From the NCBI GenBank assembly GCA_964464685.1, contig CAYXGV010000008.1:1-28127 (forward strand): DNA of 28,127 nucleotides, written 5' to 3'. Positions 15,199 through 22,228 of the stretch are shown in pieces (within the stretch, counting starts at the first letter, position 1; each line of letters opens with the position of its first letter). Below the pieces are notes generated by a model, which saw only the letters and a program-made list of their open reading frames with translations, was not told the origin of the DNA and ran no database searches. Source of the DNA: JABIBU01 sp964464685 (lineage in GTDB: Bacteria; Patescibacteriota; Patescibacteriia; Magasanikbacterales; UBA922). The position numbers and the translations under genes are program-made.

Positions 15199-15227
15199 TT
15201 GACAAAAATAGCATTATACAGTATAAT
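15199..15227 (+). promoter_or_regulatory. Perfect consensus promoter of rpmH
   Basis: TTGACA (15199-15204), 17-bp spacer, TATAAT (15222-15227). The strongest match in the window, as expected for a ribosomal protein gene. Confidence 0.9.
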
Positions 15228-15267
15228 GCCCTCACTAATTATATAAACATTTCAAACATTTAATTTT

Positions 15268-15444
15268 ATGCCAAAAAGAACATACCAACCAAAGAAAAAC
15301 AAACGAGCCAAAGCTCATGGTTTTAGATCTAGAATGGAAACCAAAAATGGCCGGATTGTTTTGAAAAAACGTCGAGTTAAAGGTAGAAAAAAATTAACCG
15401 TTAGTGATGAGAAAAAAGGAAAGCGTACTAGAAAGACGAGATAA
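15268..15444 (+). CDS. rpmH: 50S ribosomal protein L34
   Basis: 58 codons. Part of the large ribosomal subunit. The start MPKRTYQPKKNKRAKAHG, then FRSRMETKNGR, VLKKRRVKGRKKLTVS match the L34 family (KRTYQP, HGFRxRMxTxxGRxVLxxRRxKGRxxL). It is slightly longer than the usual 44-46 residues because of a basic C-terminal tail (DEKKGKRTRKTR). It begins the rightward rpmH-rnpA-yidD run that diverges from dnaA. Confidence 0.97.
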   Translation: MPKRTYQPKKNKRAKAHGFRSRMETKNGRIVLKKRRVKGRKKLTVSDEKKGKRTRKTR

Positions 15445-15447
15445 AAA

Positions 15448-15515
15448 TGATGCGGATACGTAGATTATACCTGCCTGCCGGCAGGTGCGGATGACGCAGA
15501 TTATACGGATTGTGA
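15448..15515. repeat. ATCCGC-family repeat interrupted by CCTGCCGGCAGG palindrome
   Basis: The sequence GATGCGGATACG...GATTATA and TGCGGATGACGC.GATTAT.CGGAT is the reverse-orientation counterpart of the repeat at 3325-3373, but split by a short insert containing the perfect 12-bp palindrome CCTGCCGGCAGG (15474-15485). Confidence 0.7.
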
Positions 15516-15538
15516 ATTGCATTTTTTAGCTTAAATAA

Positions 15539-15568
15539 GCCAAAAACCTCGCTTTTGTGAGGTTTTTG
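15539..15568 (+). terminator. Rho-independent terminator of rpmH
   Basis: AAAAACCTC-GCTTTTGT-GAGGTTTTT, 9-bp stem with a T run, about 100 bp after the stop codon. It separates rpmH from rnpA, which has its own promoter. Confidence 0.85.
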
Positions 15569-15635
15569 TAATATCCGTCCCCAGCCTGTATTTCATCAGG
15601 ATTGCGCTTGATAAATTATTAAAAACACAATACTG

Positions 15636-15644
15636 TGGTATAAT
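15636..15644 (+). promoter_or_regulatory. Extended -10 promoter of rnpA
   Basis: TGGTATAAT at 15636-15644, about 94 nt before the rnpA start. The leader includes an ACTTTATAGACTTTATGA repeat (about 15700-15728) of the same kind that appears inside polA. Confidence 0.6.
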
Positions 15645-15737
15645 GGGCTTAGTTAAAAGTTAATAAAACAACAAGGTTTGGACTAAAGAAGCCCTTTATA
15701 ACTTTATAGACTTTATGAACTTTATGAACTAATAAAT

Positions 15738-16118
15738 ATGCTACCAAAAGAAAACCGATTAAAACACATGAAAGATTTTGGTATTCTCTTCAAAGAGGGT
15801 AGGTTTTTTGGTGGGCAGTTTTTAACAGCCAAGGTCTGGAAAACAGAGCCGGACAAATATCCGAAGCGGAAATATGACACAAAAGATTTAAAAATTGGCT
15901 TTGTTGTGGGAAAAAAGGTGCACAAAAGCGCAGTCAAACGCAACCGAATTAAACGTCAAATGCGAGAAGTAGTGCGCCTATTATTAAAAAAAGACGCACT
16001 AAAAAGTGGTTTTCATCTAGCTTTTATCGCCAAACCAGCTGTTTTTGGGAAGGAATACGGAGAGATTGAGAAAGATATTAAGAGTATTTTAGAAAAAAGT
16101 AGATTGTTAGATGTATAG
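15738..16118 (+). CDS. rnpA: Ribonuclease P protein component
   Basis: 126 aa. Binds the catalytic RNase P RNA and helps process tRNA 5' ends. The N-terminal MLPKENRLKHMKDFGILFKEG and the central GFVVGKKVHKSAVKRNRIKR (the RNR motif) are diagnostic. It sits between rpmH and yidD as in many bacteria. No Shine-Dalgarno sequence precedes the ATG. Confidence 0.95.
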   Translation: MLPKENRLKHMKDFGILFKEGRFFGGQFLTAKVWKTEPDKYPKRKYDTKDLKIGFVVGKKVHKSAVKRNRIKRQMREVVRLLLKKDALKSGFHLAFIAKPAVFGKEYGEIEKDIKSILEKSRLLDV

Positions 16119-16140
16119 GTAGCGAGGAAAGAGATATTAA

Positions 16141-16181
16141 TAGAACACAGATTTAACAGATCAAACTGATTTGAACGGATT
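16141..16181. repeat. Degenerate ACAGATTTAACAGAT/AAACTGATTTGAA repeat
   Basis: Short related words (ACAGATTTAACAGATCAAACTG) lie in the rnpA-yidD spacer. One of several unrelated short-repeat families in spacers of this window. Confidence 0.4.
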
Positions 16182-16235
16182 TATTTAATATAATTGATAT
16201 TTTTTAAATAATTGTTTCGTCTTTGTGTTTTAAAT

Positions 16236-16490
16236 ATGAAAAATGTAATTTATTATTTTCGTTTGCCTCTTCTTTGGTTAATACGATTGTACCAAAAAAC
16301 CATTTCGCCGGATCACGGCCTATTTAAATCTCGTTTCCCTCGTGGTTACTGTCGTTTTTATCCTACCTGTAGTGAATATGGTTATCAAGTAATAAAAAAA
16401 CGAGGCATAATCATTGGCTCGTTTAAAGCAGTTTGGCGGATTTTGCGATGTAATCCGTGGAGTAAGGGTGGGGTGGACTTGCCAAATTAA
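16236..16490 (+). CDS. yidD: Membrane protein insertion efficiency factor YidD
   Basis: 84 aa from the ATG at 16236; a TTG 24 nt upstream is possible but unnecessary. The YidD/DUF37 signature is clear: LIRLYQKTISPDHG, CRFYPTCSEYGYQVIKK, SFKAVWRILRCNPWSKGGVD, with the conserved cysteines. YidD assists YidC in inserting proteins into the inner membrane and carries an N-terminal amphipathic/hydrophobic helix. In most bacteria yidC follows; here it does not. Confidence 0.95.
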   Translation: MKNVIYYFRLPLLWLIRLYQKTISPDHGLFKSRFPRGYCRFYPTCSEYGYQVIKKRGIIIGSFKAVWRILRCNPWSKGGVDLPN

Positions 16491-16613
16491 TTTTTAATTT
16501 GAAATTTTTAATTTTTTAGAGAATGTTGATGCTCTGTGAGTAAAAAAAGGTTGGAATTAAGTAATCTTTAATTTAACAATTTAAAAATAGCCGATTCAGA
16601 CTAGTTTTTTTGT

Positions 16614-16838
16614 TTAGTCTGTAATTTCTATCAATTTATTTCTGCTCGTTTGTCCTTTTAATATTTTAATATTAGATTTCGGTATTTTCCATTCTTTGCT
16701 TAAAAATTTTATCAGCTCAACATTGGCTTCGCCATCAACTGGCGGGGCTTTTAGTTTTATTTTAAAAGTTCCGTCTGGGAGTTCACCGACGATTTCATTT
16801 TTGGAGGATCGAGGAGTCACTTTTATTCTTATCTTCAT
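16614..16838 (-). CDS. DUF167 (YggU) family protein
   Basis: 74 aa. Matches the DUF167/YggU family: IRIKVTPRSSKNEIVG, FKIKLKAPPVDGEANVELIKFLSKEW, SNIKILKGQTSRNKLIEI. The family is small, alpha/beta, widespread and of unknown function. The reverse-strand gene lies convergent to yidD, with a repeat-rich spacer on its upstream side. Confidence 0.92.
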   Translation of the reverse strand: MKIRIKVTPRSSKNEIVGELPDGTFKIKLKAPPVDGEANVELIKFLSKEWKIPKSNIKILKGQTSRNKLIEITD

Positions 16839-16878
16839 ATTTTTTCTTTTTGTGTTTTGAAAGTCTTGTCTAGTTGTC

Positions 16879-17090
16879 GAAATATTATAAAAAATATTAA
16901 CGAAATATTAGTAAAATATTATAACAATATTGCAAACGATTCAATCTTTGACCCAAAGATTTTATTGAATAAAATTTGGGTGATATTTTTTATAATTAAA
17001 GATGGTAAAAAAATTAACGAATAAATATTTTTTCAATATTTTATTAGTATTTTGATAATATTTTATTTCAAATCTTTCGCTAACTTTAGT
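16879..17090. repeat. AT-rich repeat family, copy a (diverged)
   Basis: Words of the type AAATATTAACGAAATATTA on the left and AACGAATAAATATTTTTTCAATATTTT on the right flank a centre that differs from the other copies. The arms are roughly reverse complementary, so the whole can fold back on itself. Confidence 0.65.
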
Positions 17091-17203
17091 ATTCTATCAT
17101 AAATACTTCAAACCCCCAACATCTCTTGTTCTGTCTGGATGGGGACGAAAGGAAAAAATATCGGATAATCCACACCAAATTAAGTTTTTTTTGGTTTTTA
17201 CCA

Positions 17204-17232
17204 TTGACAAAATGTGTTAGATATGTTTAACT
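17204..17232 (+). promoter_or_regulatory. Possible promoter of the small cassette gene
   Basis: TTGACA at 17204-17209 is perfect; the best -10 at 17-bp spacing is TTAACT (17227-17232), which is weak. Confidence 0.4.
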
Positions 17233-17241
17233 TACTATAGA

Positions 17242-17534
17242 TTTAGAAATTAAGAGGGGGGCAGAAGGAGAGTTGACATGGTTAGAACAATCACTCAGGA
17301 GAAAGCACACACAGTCAGAGCATATTGTGGTCTGTTGGAGTTTGACTGGTTGAATTTGAAAGATAGCCTTACGCGTGCAGCCCGCATGAATGATCAACAG
17401 ATCGCCGACGGGTTGTTGTGTATGTTCGTCGAGGATGGCTACTTTACGGCGGAACAACTCCGTCAAGCAGCCGAGAAAGTTTCTCAAGCCGAGGTCTAAA
17501 GGAGGAACGCCCCCCCTCCCTCTTAGTTTCTAAA
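17242..17534. repeat. Inverted repeats bracketing the small gene at 17278
   Basis: The left arm TTTAGAAATTAAGAG-GGGGGGC (17242-17262) is matched by the reverse complement of the right arm (17509-17534), with one mismatch and four extra bases in the G-rich part. The arms enclose the gene, its ribosome binding site and stop codon. Confidence 0.65.
17278..17499 (+). CDS. Small hypothetical protein in an inverted-repeat cassette
   Basis: 73 aa, hydrophilic and probably all-helical (ends with a helix EQLRQAAEKVSQAEV); no family recognised. The start is supported by a good GAAGGAGAG ribosome binding site 5 nt before the ATG, unusual in this window. Base composition is much less AT-rich than its neighbours, and the gene is enclosed by inverted repeats, both suggesting a mobile or transferred cassette. 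A strong bidirectional terminator follows. The reverse-strand reading of the same region is a weaker candidate because it lacks a start signal. Confidence 0.6.
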   Translation: MVRTITQEKAHTVRAYCGLLEFDWLNLKDSLTRAARMNDQQIADGLLCMFVEDGYFTAEQLRQAAEKVSQAEV

Positions 17535-17575
17535 AACACAAAACACCTGCTTTACCAGCAGGTGTTTTGTGTCAT
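17534..17575. terminator. Bidirectional terminator between the cassette gene and trigger factor
   Basis: ACAAAACACCTGC-TTTACCA-GCAGGTGTTTTGTGT is a long perfect hairpin with A/T runs on both sides; it can end the rightward small gene and the leftward tig transcript. Confidence 0.85.
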
Positions 17576-17640
17576 GTGTCAGTTGTCAGTTGTCAGATGT
17601 AAAATGTTAAGTGTTATCCGCTATCTGCTATTTCTTATCT
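17576..17640. repeat. CAGTTGTCAGTTGTCAG-type repeat at the tig 3' end
   Basis: Tandem GTCAGTT and ATCTGCTAT words run up to and into the last codons of tig; the tig stop codon lies in the repeat. Confidence 0.6.
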
Positions 17641-18914
17641 GAAACCTGTTCTTTCAGCCAAACCATAACTTTTCTATTTTGCAAAGTTAGGGAAATGGTG
17701 TCGCGTACTTCTGGTTTTTTTAGACGGTCTAAATATTCTTGATTATCAACGTACATCGCTTCCATTACTTTGATTTCTTCATTTAATTCTTTTTCATCAA
17801 CTTCTATTTTATTTTCAATTGAAATTTGTCTAGAGACCAAGGAGGCTTTGGCTCGTTTTACAGCCTGTTCTTTGAAGCCTTCGTACATTTCTTCTTGGGT
17901 CTTTTTTACATTGTTTAAATAATCTTCAATTGGAATTCCTTGTCTTTCTAGATCAGCTTTTAATTCGTAAAACATTTTTTGTCTTTCGGCGTCAATTAAA
18001 ACTTCAGGAATATCTTCAAAACTAGATTGATCAATTAAATTTTCTAAAATTTCAATTTCTAATTTTTGTTCAGCTCTATTTTCAGCTTCCTGGACTAGAT
18101 TGCCTTTGATTAATTCTCGTAATTCAGCCATTGATTTTTGGCCCAATTTTTTGGCCAAGTCATCGCTAATTTCAGGCAACTGGCGTTCAAAGACTTCCTT
18201 AACTTTAACTTTGAAATCTATTTTTTTACCAGCCAAATGTTTTTGAAAATGTTCTTTGGGAAATTCAAGGGAAAACTCTTTTTCTTCGTCTTTGCTCAAT
18301 CCCTCAACTTGTTCATTAAAACCTGGGATATAGTGTTTTTCGCTCAAATAAACTTGGTGATCCTTGGCTTGTCCGCCCTCAACTGGGACTTTATCCAAAA
18401 ACATATCCATGTCTATTACCATTTTGTCAGTGCCAACAGCTTTGCCGGTTTTTATTACTTCCACAGCATGCATACCACGGACAGCATCAATTGTCTCATC
18501 AACCTGTTTGTCATCTACAGCTTTAATTTCTTTTTTTACTTTAATTTTGGATAAATCAGGTAGTTTTACTTTTGGCAACAAAGCAACCACAGCAGTATAG
18601 ATGACATCATTGTCAGGAGCAACTTTTTCAATATTAATTTTTGGCATGCCAATTGTTTCCAATTTTTCTTGTTTGACTGCTTGAAAAAAACTGTCTTGGA
18701 CAATTTGTTCCAAAGCCTCTTGCAATATTTTCATCTCACCCACTTCTTTTTTTATTGTTTTATAAGGGGCTTTGCCGGCACGGAAACCTTTGATAGCAAC
18801 TCGCTCAGAAATTCTAATAGCTGTTTTTTCTAGGTGTTTTTGATAATCTTTTGGCTCCACTGTAATTTTTAATTCAATTTGTGACTTGTCTAGTTTTTTG
18901 GTGGTGTAGGACAT
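17628..18914 (-). CDS. tig: Trigger factor (ribosome-associated chaperone, peptidyl-prolyl isomerase)
   Basis: 428 aa, about the E. coli length of 432. The N-terminal ribosome-binding domain has the signature GFRAGKAP at residues 43-50. A central FKBP-like PPIase domain (about 155-245) shows GTDKMVIDMDMF, HYIPGFNEQVEGLSKDEEKEF and FKVKVKEVFERQLPE. The helical C-terminal chaperone arms follow (for example ELRELIKGNLVQEAENRAEQ). The last residues come from a spacer repeat. The protein binds nascent chains at the ribosomal exit. It has its own promoter and a bidirectional terminator, so it is a single-gene unit. Confidence 0.96.
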   Translation of the reverse strand: MSYTTKKLDKSQIELKITVEPKDYQKHLEKTAIRISERVAIKGFRAGKAPYKTIKKEVGEMKILQEALEQIVQDSFFQAVKQEKLETIGMPKINIEKVAPDNDVIYTAVVALLPKVKLPDLSKIKVKKEIKAVDDKQVDETIDAVRGMHAVEVIKTGKAVGTDKMVIDMDMFLDKVPVEGGQAKDHQVYLSEKHYIPGFNEQVEGLSKDEEKEFSLEFPKEHFQKHLAGKKIDFKVKVKEVFERQLPEISDDLAKKLGQKSMAELRELIKGNLVQEAENRAEQKLEIEILENLIDQSSFEDIPEVLIDAERQKMFYELKADLERQGIPIEDYLNNVKKTQEEMYEGFKEQAVKRAKASLVSRQISIENKIEVDEKELNEEIKVMEAMYVDNQEYLDRLKKPEVRDTISLTLQNRKVMVWLKEQVSDKK

Positions 18915-18918
18915 AGAT

Positions 18919-18949
18919 AAAGTAATTAGTAATTAGTAATTGGTGATTA
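18919..18949. repeat. Tandem TAATTAGTAATTAG repeat in the tig leader
   Basis: Three AGTAATTAGTAATTGGTGATTAG-like units in tandem, ending just before the tig start codon and therefore inside its 5' leader. Confidence 0.7.
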
Positions 18950-18972
18950 GAGGTTTTTATTTTATGTGCTCT

Positions 18973-19001
18973 ATTATGACAAAAAAAATAAAAATTGTCA
19001 A
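18973..19001 (-). promoter_or_regulatory. Promoter of trigger factor
   Basis: TTGACA (19001-18996), 17-bp T-rich spacer, CATAAT (18978-18973) on the minus strand, leader of about 50 nt. Confidence 0.75.
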
Positions 19002-19030
19002 GTTTGGGTAGTGGGGTTTAGTGTTAAATG

Positions 19031-19039
19031 TGGTATAAT
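19031..19039 (+). promoter_or_regulatory. Extended -10 promoter of the first prepilin gene
   Basis: TGGTATAAT at 19031-19039; no good -35. The resulting leader carries the hairpin at 19058-19098. Confidence 0.55.
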
Positions 19040-19057
19040 ATAAGAGTAAAATACACG

Positions 19058-19098
19058 ATACATGGAATAATATACAATTTGTATTTTATTCCATGTAT
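19058..19098. repeat. Inverted repeat in the prepilin gene leader
   Basis: ATACATGGAATAA (19058-19070) and TTATTCCATGTAT (19086-19098) are perfect 13-bp reverse complements. The words belong to the same family as 7471-7500. Confidence 0.8.
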
Positions 19099-19116
19099 AT
19101 TGTATTTTGTAATATT

Positions 19117-20949
19117 ATGCTCAAGTTTTTTAAAAAAAAGAAATGGTTTACCCAGCACTACTTTTTTTTAAAGAAAAAAAGTAGTGCTGGGTTTAGTTTA
19201 ATTGAAGTCATGGTCGGCGTGGCTATTTTTGTTATTTTTTCTGTTGGTATTTATTCGGGTGTTCAGTTGGTTTTTAAAGTAGTTTATCAATCGCGGTTGC
19301 GGATTGTGGAGACAGCGATTTTGAATGAACAAATAGAAATAATTCGTAATTTGCCGTTTTATGATGTGGGTATTATTGAAGGCAATCCGGCTGGTGTTTT
19401 GACTAGAGTGGTCACCACCACTAAAAACAATATTGATTTTATAATTACTCGTACTATCAGAAATATTGATGATCCTTATGATGGTTTGATTGGTGGCGAA
19501 CCAAATGATATTGCGCCGGCGGATTATAAAATGGTGGACATAGAAATAATTTGTGCTACCTGCAACCAACAGGAAGCATTATCACTTACTACTTATTTAT
19601 CGCCAAAATTTTTAGAAGGCGATCCGGATCACGGGGCTTTGTTTATAGAAGTTTTTGATGCTGAAGGGGTGCCGGTTTCTGGGGCAGAAGTAAATGTGGT
19701 TTCAGACGGAGTTGATCCAGCAATAAATTTAATTGATACAACTGGCAATGATGGGATGTTGCGTTTATTAGATTTGGGGCACGGGATGGCTAGCTATCAA
19801 ATTTCAGTTTCCAAGGCAGGTTTTACTTCTGATGAAACTGTTCCGGCTAGTGAATTTATTCTTAGTCCAGTAAAACCACCAGCTTCAGTTGTGGCTCAAG
19901 ATGTGACCGAAATTAGTTTCTCAATTGATTTAATTTCTGATATGGAAATTAGCACAATCAATAATTACTGTAATGCTGTGGCAGGTGTGCCTATAGAAAT
20001 TTTCGGAACAAAATTAATTGCCACTGATCCAATTTTGAAAGTTGATAAAAATGTTAATACTGACAGCAGTGGTAATTATATTTTTTCTAATATGGAATGG
20101 GACAGTTATGCTTTTCAAGTTTCGGGTTATGATCTGTTGGGTAGTATTCCGGCTTTGCCGATTTCTCTTTTGCCGGGGGCTAGCCAGCCAGTGCGATTAG
20201 TTTTGGGTGCTAACACAGACAATTCTTTGGTAATAAATGTAGTAGATAGTATTACCGGACAGCCGATACCTAATGCATCGGTTCATATTTATGGCAATGG
20301 TGATGATGAGACCAAAACAACTGGCGTGGGTTTTTTGCGTCAAACTGATTGGTCAGGCGGTGGTGATCAGCTTTTGTTTATTGACGATTCCAGGTATTGG
20401 TCAGATGATGGTAAAATAGAAAATAATGATCCAGCCGGAGATTTAAAATTAAAATTAGTTGGAGAAAATTATGTGAGTAATGCTGAGTTGGAATCGTCAG
20501 TTTTTGATTTGGGTGTTAGTGCCAATTTAATTAATTTAATTTGGGAACCGCTATCACAACCAGTGGAGACTGGCGAGAGTTCCGTCAGCTTTCAAATTGC
20601 TAGCAGTAATACCAGTACACCAGAAGTTTGGAATTACTTGGGTCCGGATGGAACTGAAAATACTTATTATAATAATGAAAATAATGTTATTAGCGAGGCT
20701 AACAATGGCGGACGATATTTGCGTTATAAATTATTTTTAAATACAGCCTCAACTACTTTTACGCCAACGGTTTCTGACGTTTCAATTAGTTTTACCACCA
20801 GCTGTACTCCACCCGGTCAGGTTTATTTTGGTGATTTGGAAAATTTAGAATATACCGTGGCAGTTGATCATCCTGATTACCAAGCAAAAGTTGAATCAAT
20901 TACTGTGAGTGGTGATATGGTTTTTTCGATTGAACTTGTTTCGATTTGA
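19117..20949 (+). CDS. Type IV prepilin-like protein with long modular extracellular part
   Basis: 610 aa from the ATG at 19117; an upstream ATG at 19093 lies in the leader repeat and is less likely. A basic leader (about 25 residues) ends in the prepilin peptidase site AG|FSLIEVMVGVAIFVIF, with Glu at +5 and a hydrophobic helix, so a PilD-type peptidase should process it. Beyond ~170 residues the chain holds several beta-sandwich segments resembling carboxypeptidase-regulatory/Ig-like repeats (GVPVSGAEVNVVSDG, TDSSGNYIFSNMEWDSY, ITGQPIPNASVHIYG). Most likely a minor or tip pilin/pseudopilin with adhesive modules. It heads a co-directional set with the genes at 21357 and 22229. A long perfect palindrome sits in the leader-peptide codons. 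Confidence 0.85.
   Translation: MLKFFKKKKWFTQHYFFLKKKSSAGFSLIEVMVGVAIFVIFSVGIYSGVQLVFKVVYQSRLRIVETAILNEQIEIIRNLPFYDVGIIEGNPAGVLTRVVTTTKNNIDFIITRTIRNIDDPYDGLIGGEPNDIAPADYKMVDIEIICATCNQQEALSLTTYLSPKFLEGDPDHGALFIEVFDAEGVPVSGAEVNVVSDGVDPAINLIDTTGNDGMLRLLDLGHGMASYQISVSKAGFTSDETVPASEFILSPVKPPASVVAQDVTEISFSIDLISDMEISTINNYCNAVAGVPIEIFGTKLIATDPILKVDKNVNTDSSGNYIFSNMEWDSYAFQVSGYDLLGSIPALPISLLPGASQPVRLVLGANTDNSLVINVVDSITGQPIPNASVHIYGNGDDETKTTGVGFLRQTDWSGGGDQLLFIDDSRYWSDDGKIENNDPAGDLKLKLVGENYVSNAELESSVFDLGVSANLINLIWEPLSQPVETGESSVSFQIASSNTSTPEVWNYLGPDGTENTYYNNENNVISEANNGGRYLRYKLFLNTASTTFTPTVSDVSISFTTSCTPPGQVYFGDLENLEYTVAVDHPDYQAKVESITVSGDMVFSIELVSI
19150..19192. repeat. 19-bp perfect palindrome inside the prepilin leader-peptide codons
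   Basis: ACCCAGCACTACTTTTTTT (19150-19168) is the exact reverse complement of 19174-19192, with a 5-nt loop TAAAG. It encodes the part of the leader just before the cleavage site (roughly TQHYFFLKKKSSAG). Confidence 0.9.
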
Positions 20950-20999
20950 GGGTTTTAGACGAGAGTTTGGTTTTTAAAGAGACAAAAAAGAATGATAAA

Positions 21000-21352
21000 A
21001 AAGTTGAAAATATTATTAAAATATTATTAAAATATTAACGAAATATTATTAAAATATTAATAAAATATGATCGCTGTACAGTTAACCAAATTTACTTTAT
21101 AAAATGAAAGATAATTTCATTCCGCCCACCACCCAAGGCGGTCATGAAGGCGGACAAGCGATTTATACCGCGTAGCTTCCACCCAAGGCGGACAAGTGCT
21201 ACGAAAATTTCCTATGGTGATACCCCGTCAGCTGGCTACGGGGAAATTCATTAACAAATTTAATTTTACTCTTTACAATAAAATTAGGAAAAAAATCTAA
21301 CGAATAAATATTTTATTAATATTTTAATAATATTTTCCTAATATTTTTCACG
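21000..21352. repeat. AT-rich repeat family, copy b, with a nested insertion
   Basis: AATATTAACGAAATATTA-rich left arm, a conserved centre (GTACAGTTAACCAAATTTA, AAAATGAAAGATAATTTCATT, TTTACAATAAAATTAGG), and right arm ATCTAACGAATAAATATTTTATTAATATT. The centre is split by a GC-rich insert at 21122-21252. Fills the whole spacer between two prepilin genes. Confidence 0.85.
21122..21252. mobile_element. GC-rich hairpin element inserted in repeat copy b
   Basis: Flanked by TTCATT on both sides (21116-21121 and 21247-21252), as expected of a target-site duplication, and absent from copies c and d at the same point. It contains CCACCCAAGGCGG twice (21128-, 21179-), a CGTAGC/GCTACG pair, a CCCCGT/ACGGGG hairpin, and the word TACGAAAATTTCCTATGGT, which is nearly the same as a stretch of the four-helix-bundle gene at 24019-24036. 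No coding capacity. Confidence 0.6.
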
Positions 21353-21356
21353 CAGT

Positions 21357-21971
21357 ATGTTTAAAACAAAAATAAACAATTCAGGATTTACATTACTAGA
21401 GTTGCTAGTCGCCATGGGCATCTTTTCTTTGGTTATTTTGGCTTCGGCTTGGATTTTTATTAGTGGTTTGCGTTATAACACTATTATTTGGGATCAACTA
21501 CAAGGCCAAACCGATGGCCGGCGGGCAGTTCAAGAGGCCACTGATATTATTAGAAAAGCTGAGGAATCTAGTGTGGGCGGTTTTCCAATTGTTTTGGCTG
21601 AGAATAATGAATTGATTTTGTATGCTAATGTTGACAATGATTCTTATCGAGAAAAAATTAGATTTTGGTTGGACGGCACGACACTTAAGCGGGGAATCAC
21701 CAAGCCAAGTGGTAATCCATTAAATTATTCTGGAGAAGAAGATATAGTAGAAATAGCCCACTATATAGTTAATATTGCCAAAAATACACCACTGTTTTTT
21801 TATTATGATGAAAATTATACTGGTTCAGAAAGCCATTTGGAGACCCCAGCCGAAGTGGCTGATATTAGAATAGTAAAAATTCAACTGGAAATAGAAAAAG
21901 ATCCAGAAAAAACACCCGTGCCGTTGCAAGTTGAAAGTATGGCGCAGATTAGAAATTTGAAAAATAATTAG
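21357..21971 (+). CDS. Type IV prepilin-like (PulG/PilW-type pseudopilin) protein
   Basis: 204 aa. A short basic leader MFKTKINNSG precedes the peptidase site G|FTLLELLVAMGIFSLVIL with Glu at +5 and a hydrophobic helix. The soluble part starts with a helical region (QGQTDGRRAVQEATDIIRKAEE), then a beta-rich part with no family I recognise. Architecture matches the PilW/GspJ-like minor pseudopilins. Lies between the large prepilin and the PilX-like gene, and is probably part of the same surface-fibre or secretion apparatus; no motor ATPase or peptidase gene is in the window. Confidence 0.85.
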   Translation: MFKTKINNSGFTLLELLVAMGIFSLVILASAWIFISGLRYNTIIWDQLQGQTDGRRAVQEATDIIRKAEESSVGGFPIVLAENNELILYANVDNDSYREKIRFWLDGTTLKRGITKPSGNPLNYSGEEDIVEIAHYIVNIAKNTPLFFYYDENYTGSESHLETPAEVADIRIVKIQLEIEKDPEKTPVPLQVESMAQIRNLKNN

Positions 21972-22044
21972 CTAGTGTTTCATGTTTAATGCGGGTAAAA
22001 ATAAAAGGTTTTTTTCTTTATAAAATAGCTGGTAATAGGTGATA

Positions 22045-22210
22045 AAAATATTAACGAAATATGAATAAAATATTAATAAAATATTTATTCGTTAGATTTT
22101 TTTACTAATTTTATTGTAAAAAGTATAATTAAATTTGTTAATGAAATTATCTTTCATTTTATAATATAAATTTTGCTGACTGTACGTTGATCATATTTCG
22201 CTAATATTTT
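22045..22210. repeat. AT-rich repeat family, copy c (opposite orientation)
   Basis: The reverse complement of this stretch aligns with copies b and d: AAATATGATC, GTACAGTCAGC, AAATGAAAGATAATTTCATT, TTTACAATAAAATTAG, AATCTAACGAATAAATATTTT. It has no insert at the site where copy b does. Confidence 0.85.
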
Positions 22211-22228
22211 CTTAATGTTCTTTATTAA

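Noticed and set aside
19093..19116. Upstream start of the first prepilin gene
   Set aside because: The extra eight codons come from the leader inverted repeat; the ATG at 19117 gives a normal prepilin leader.
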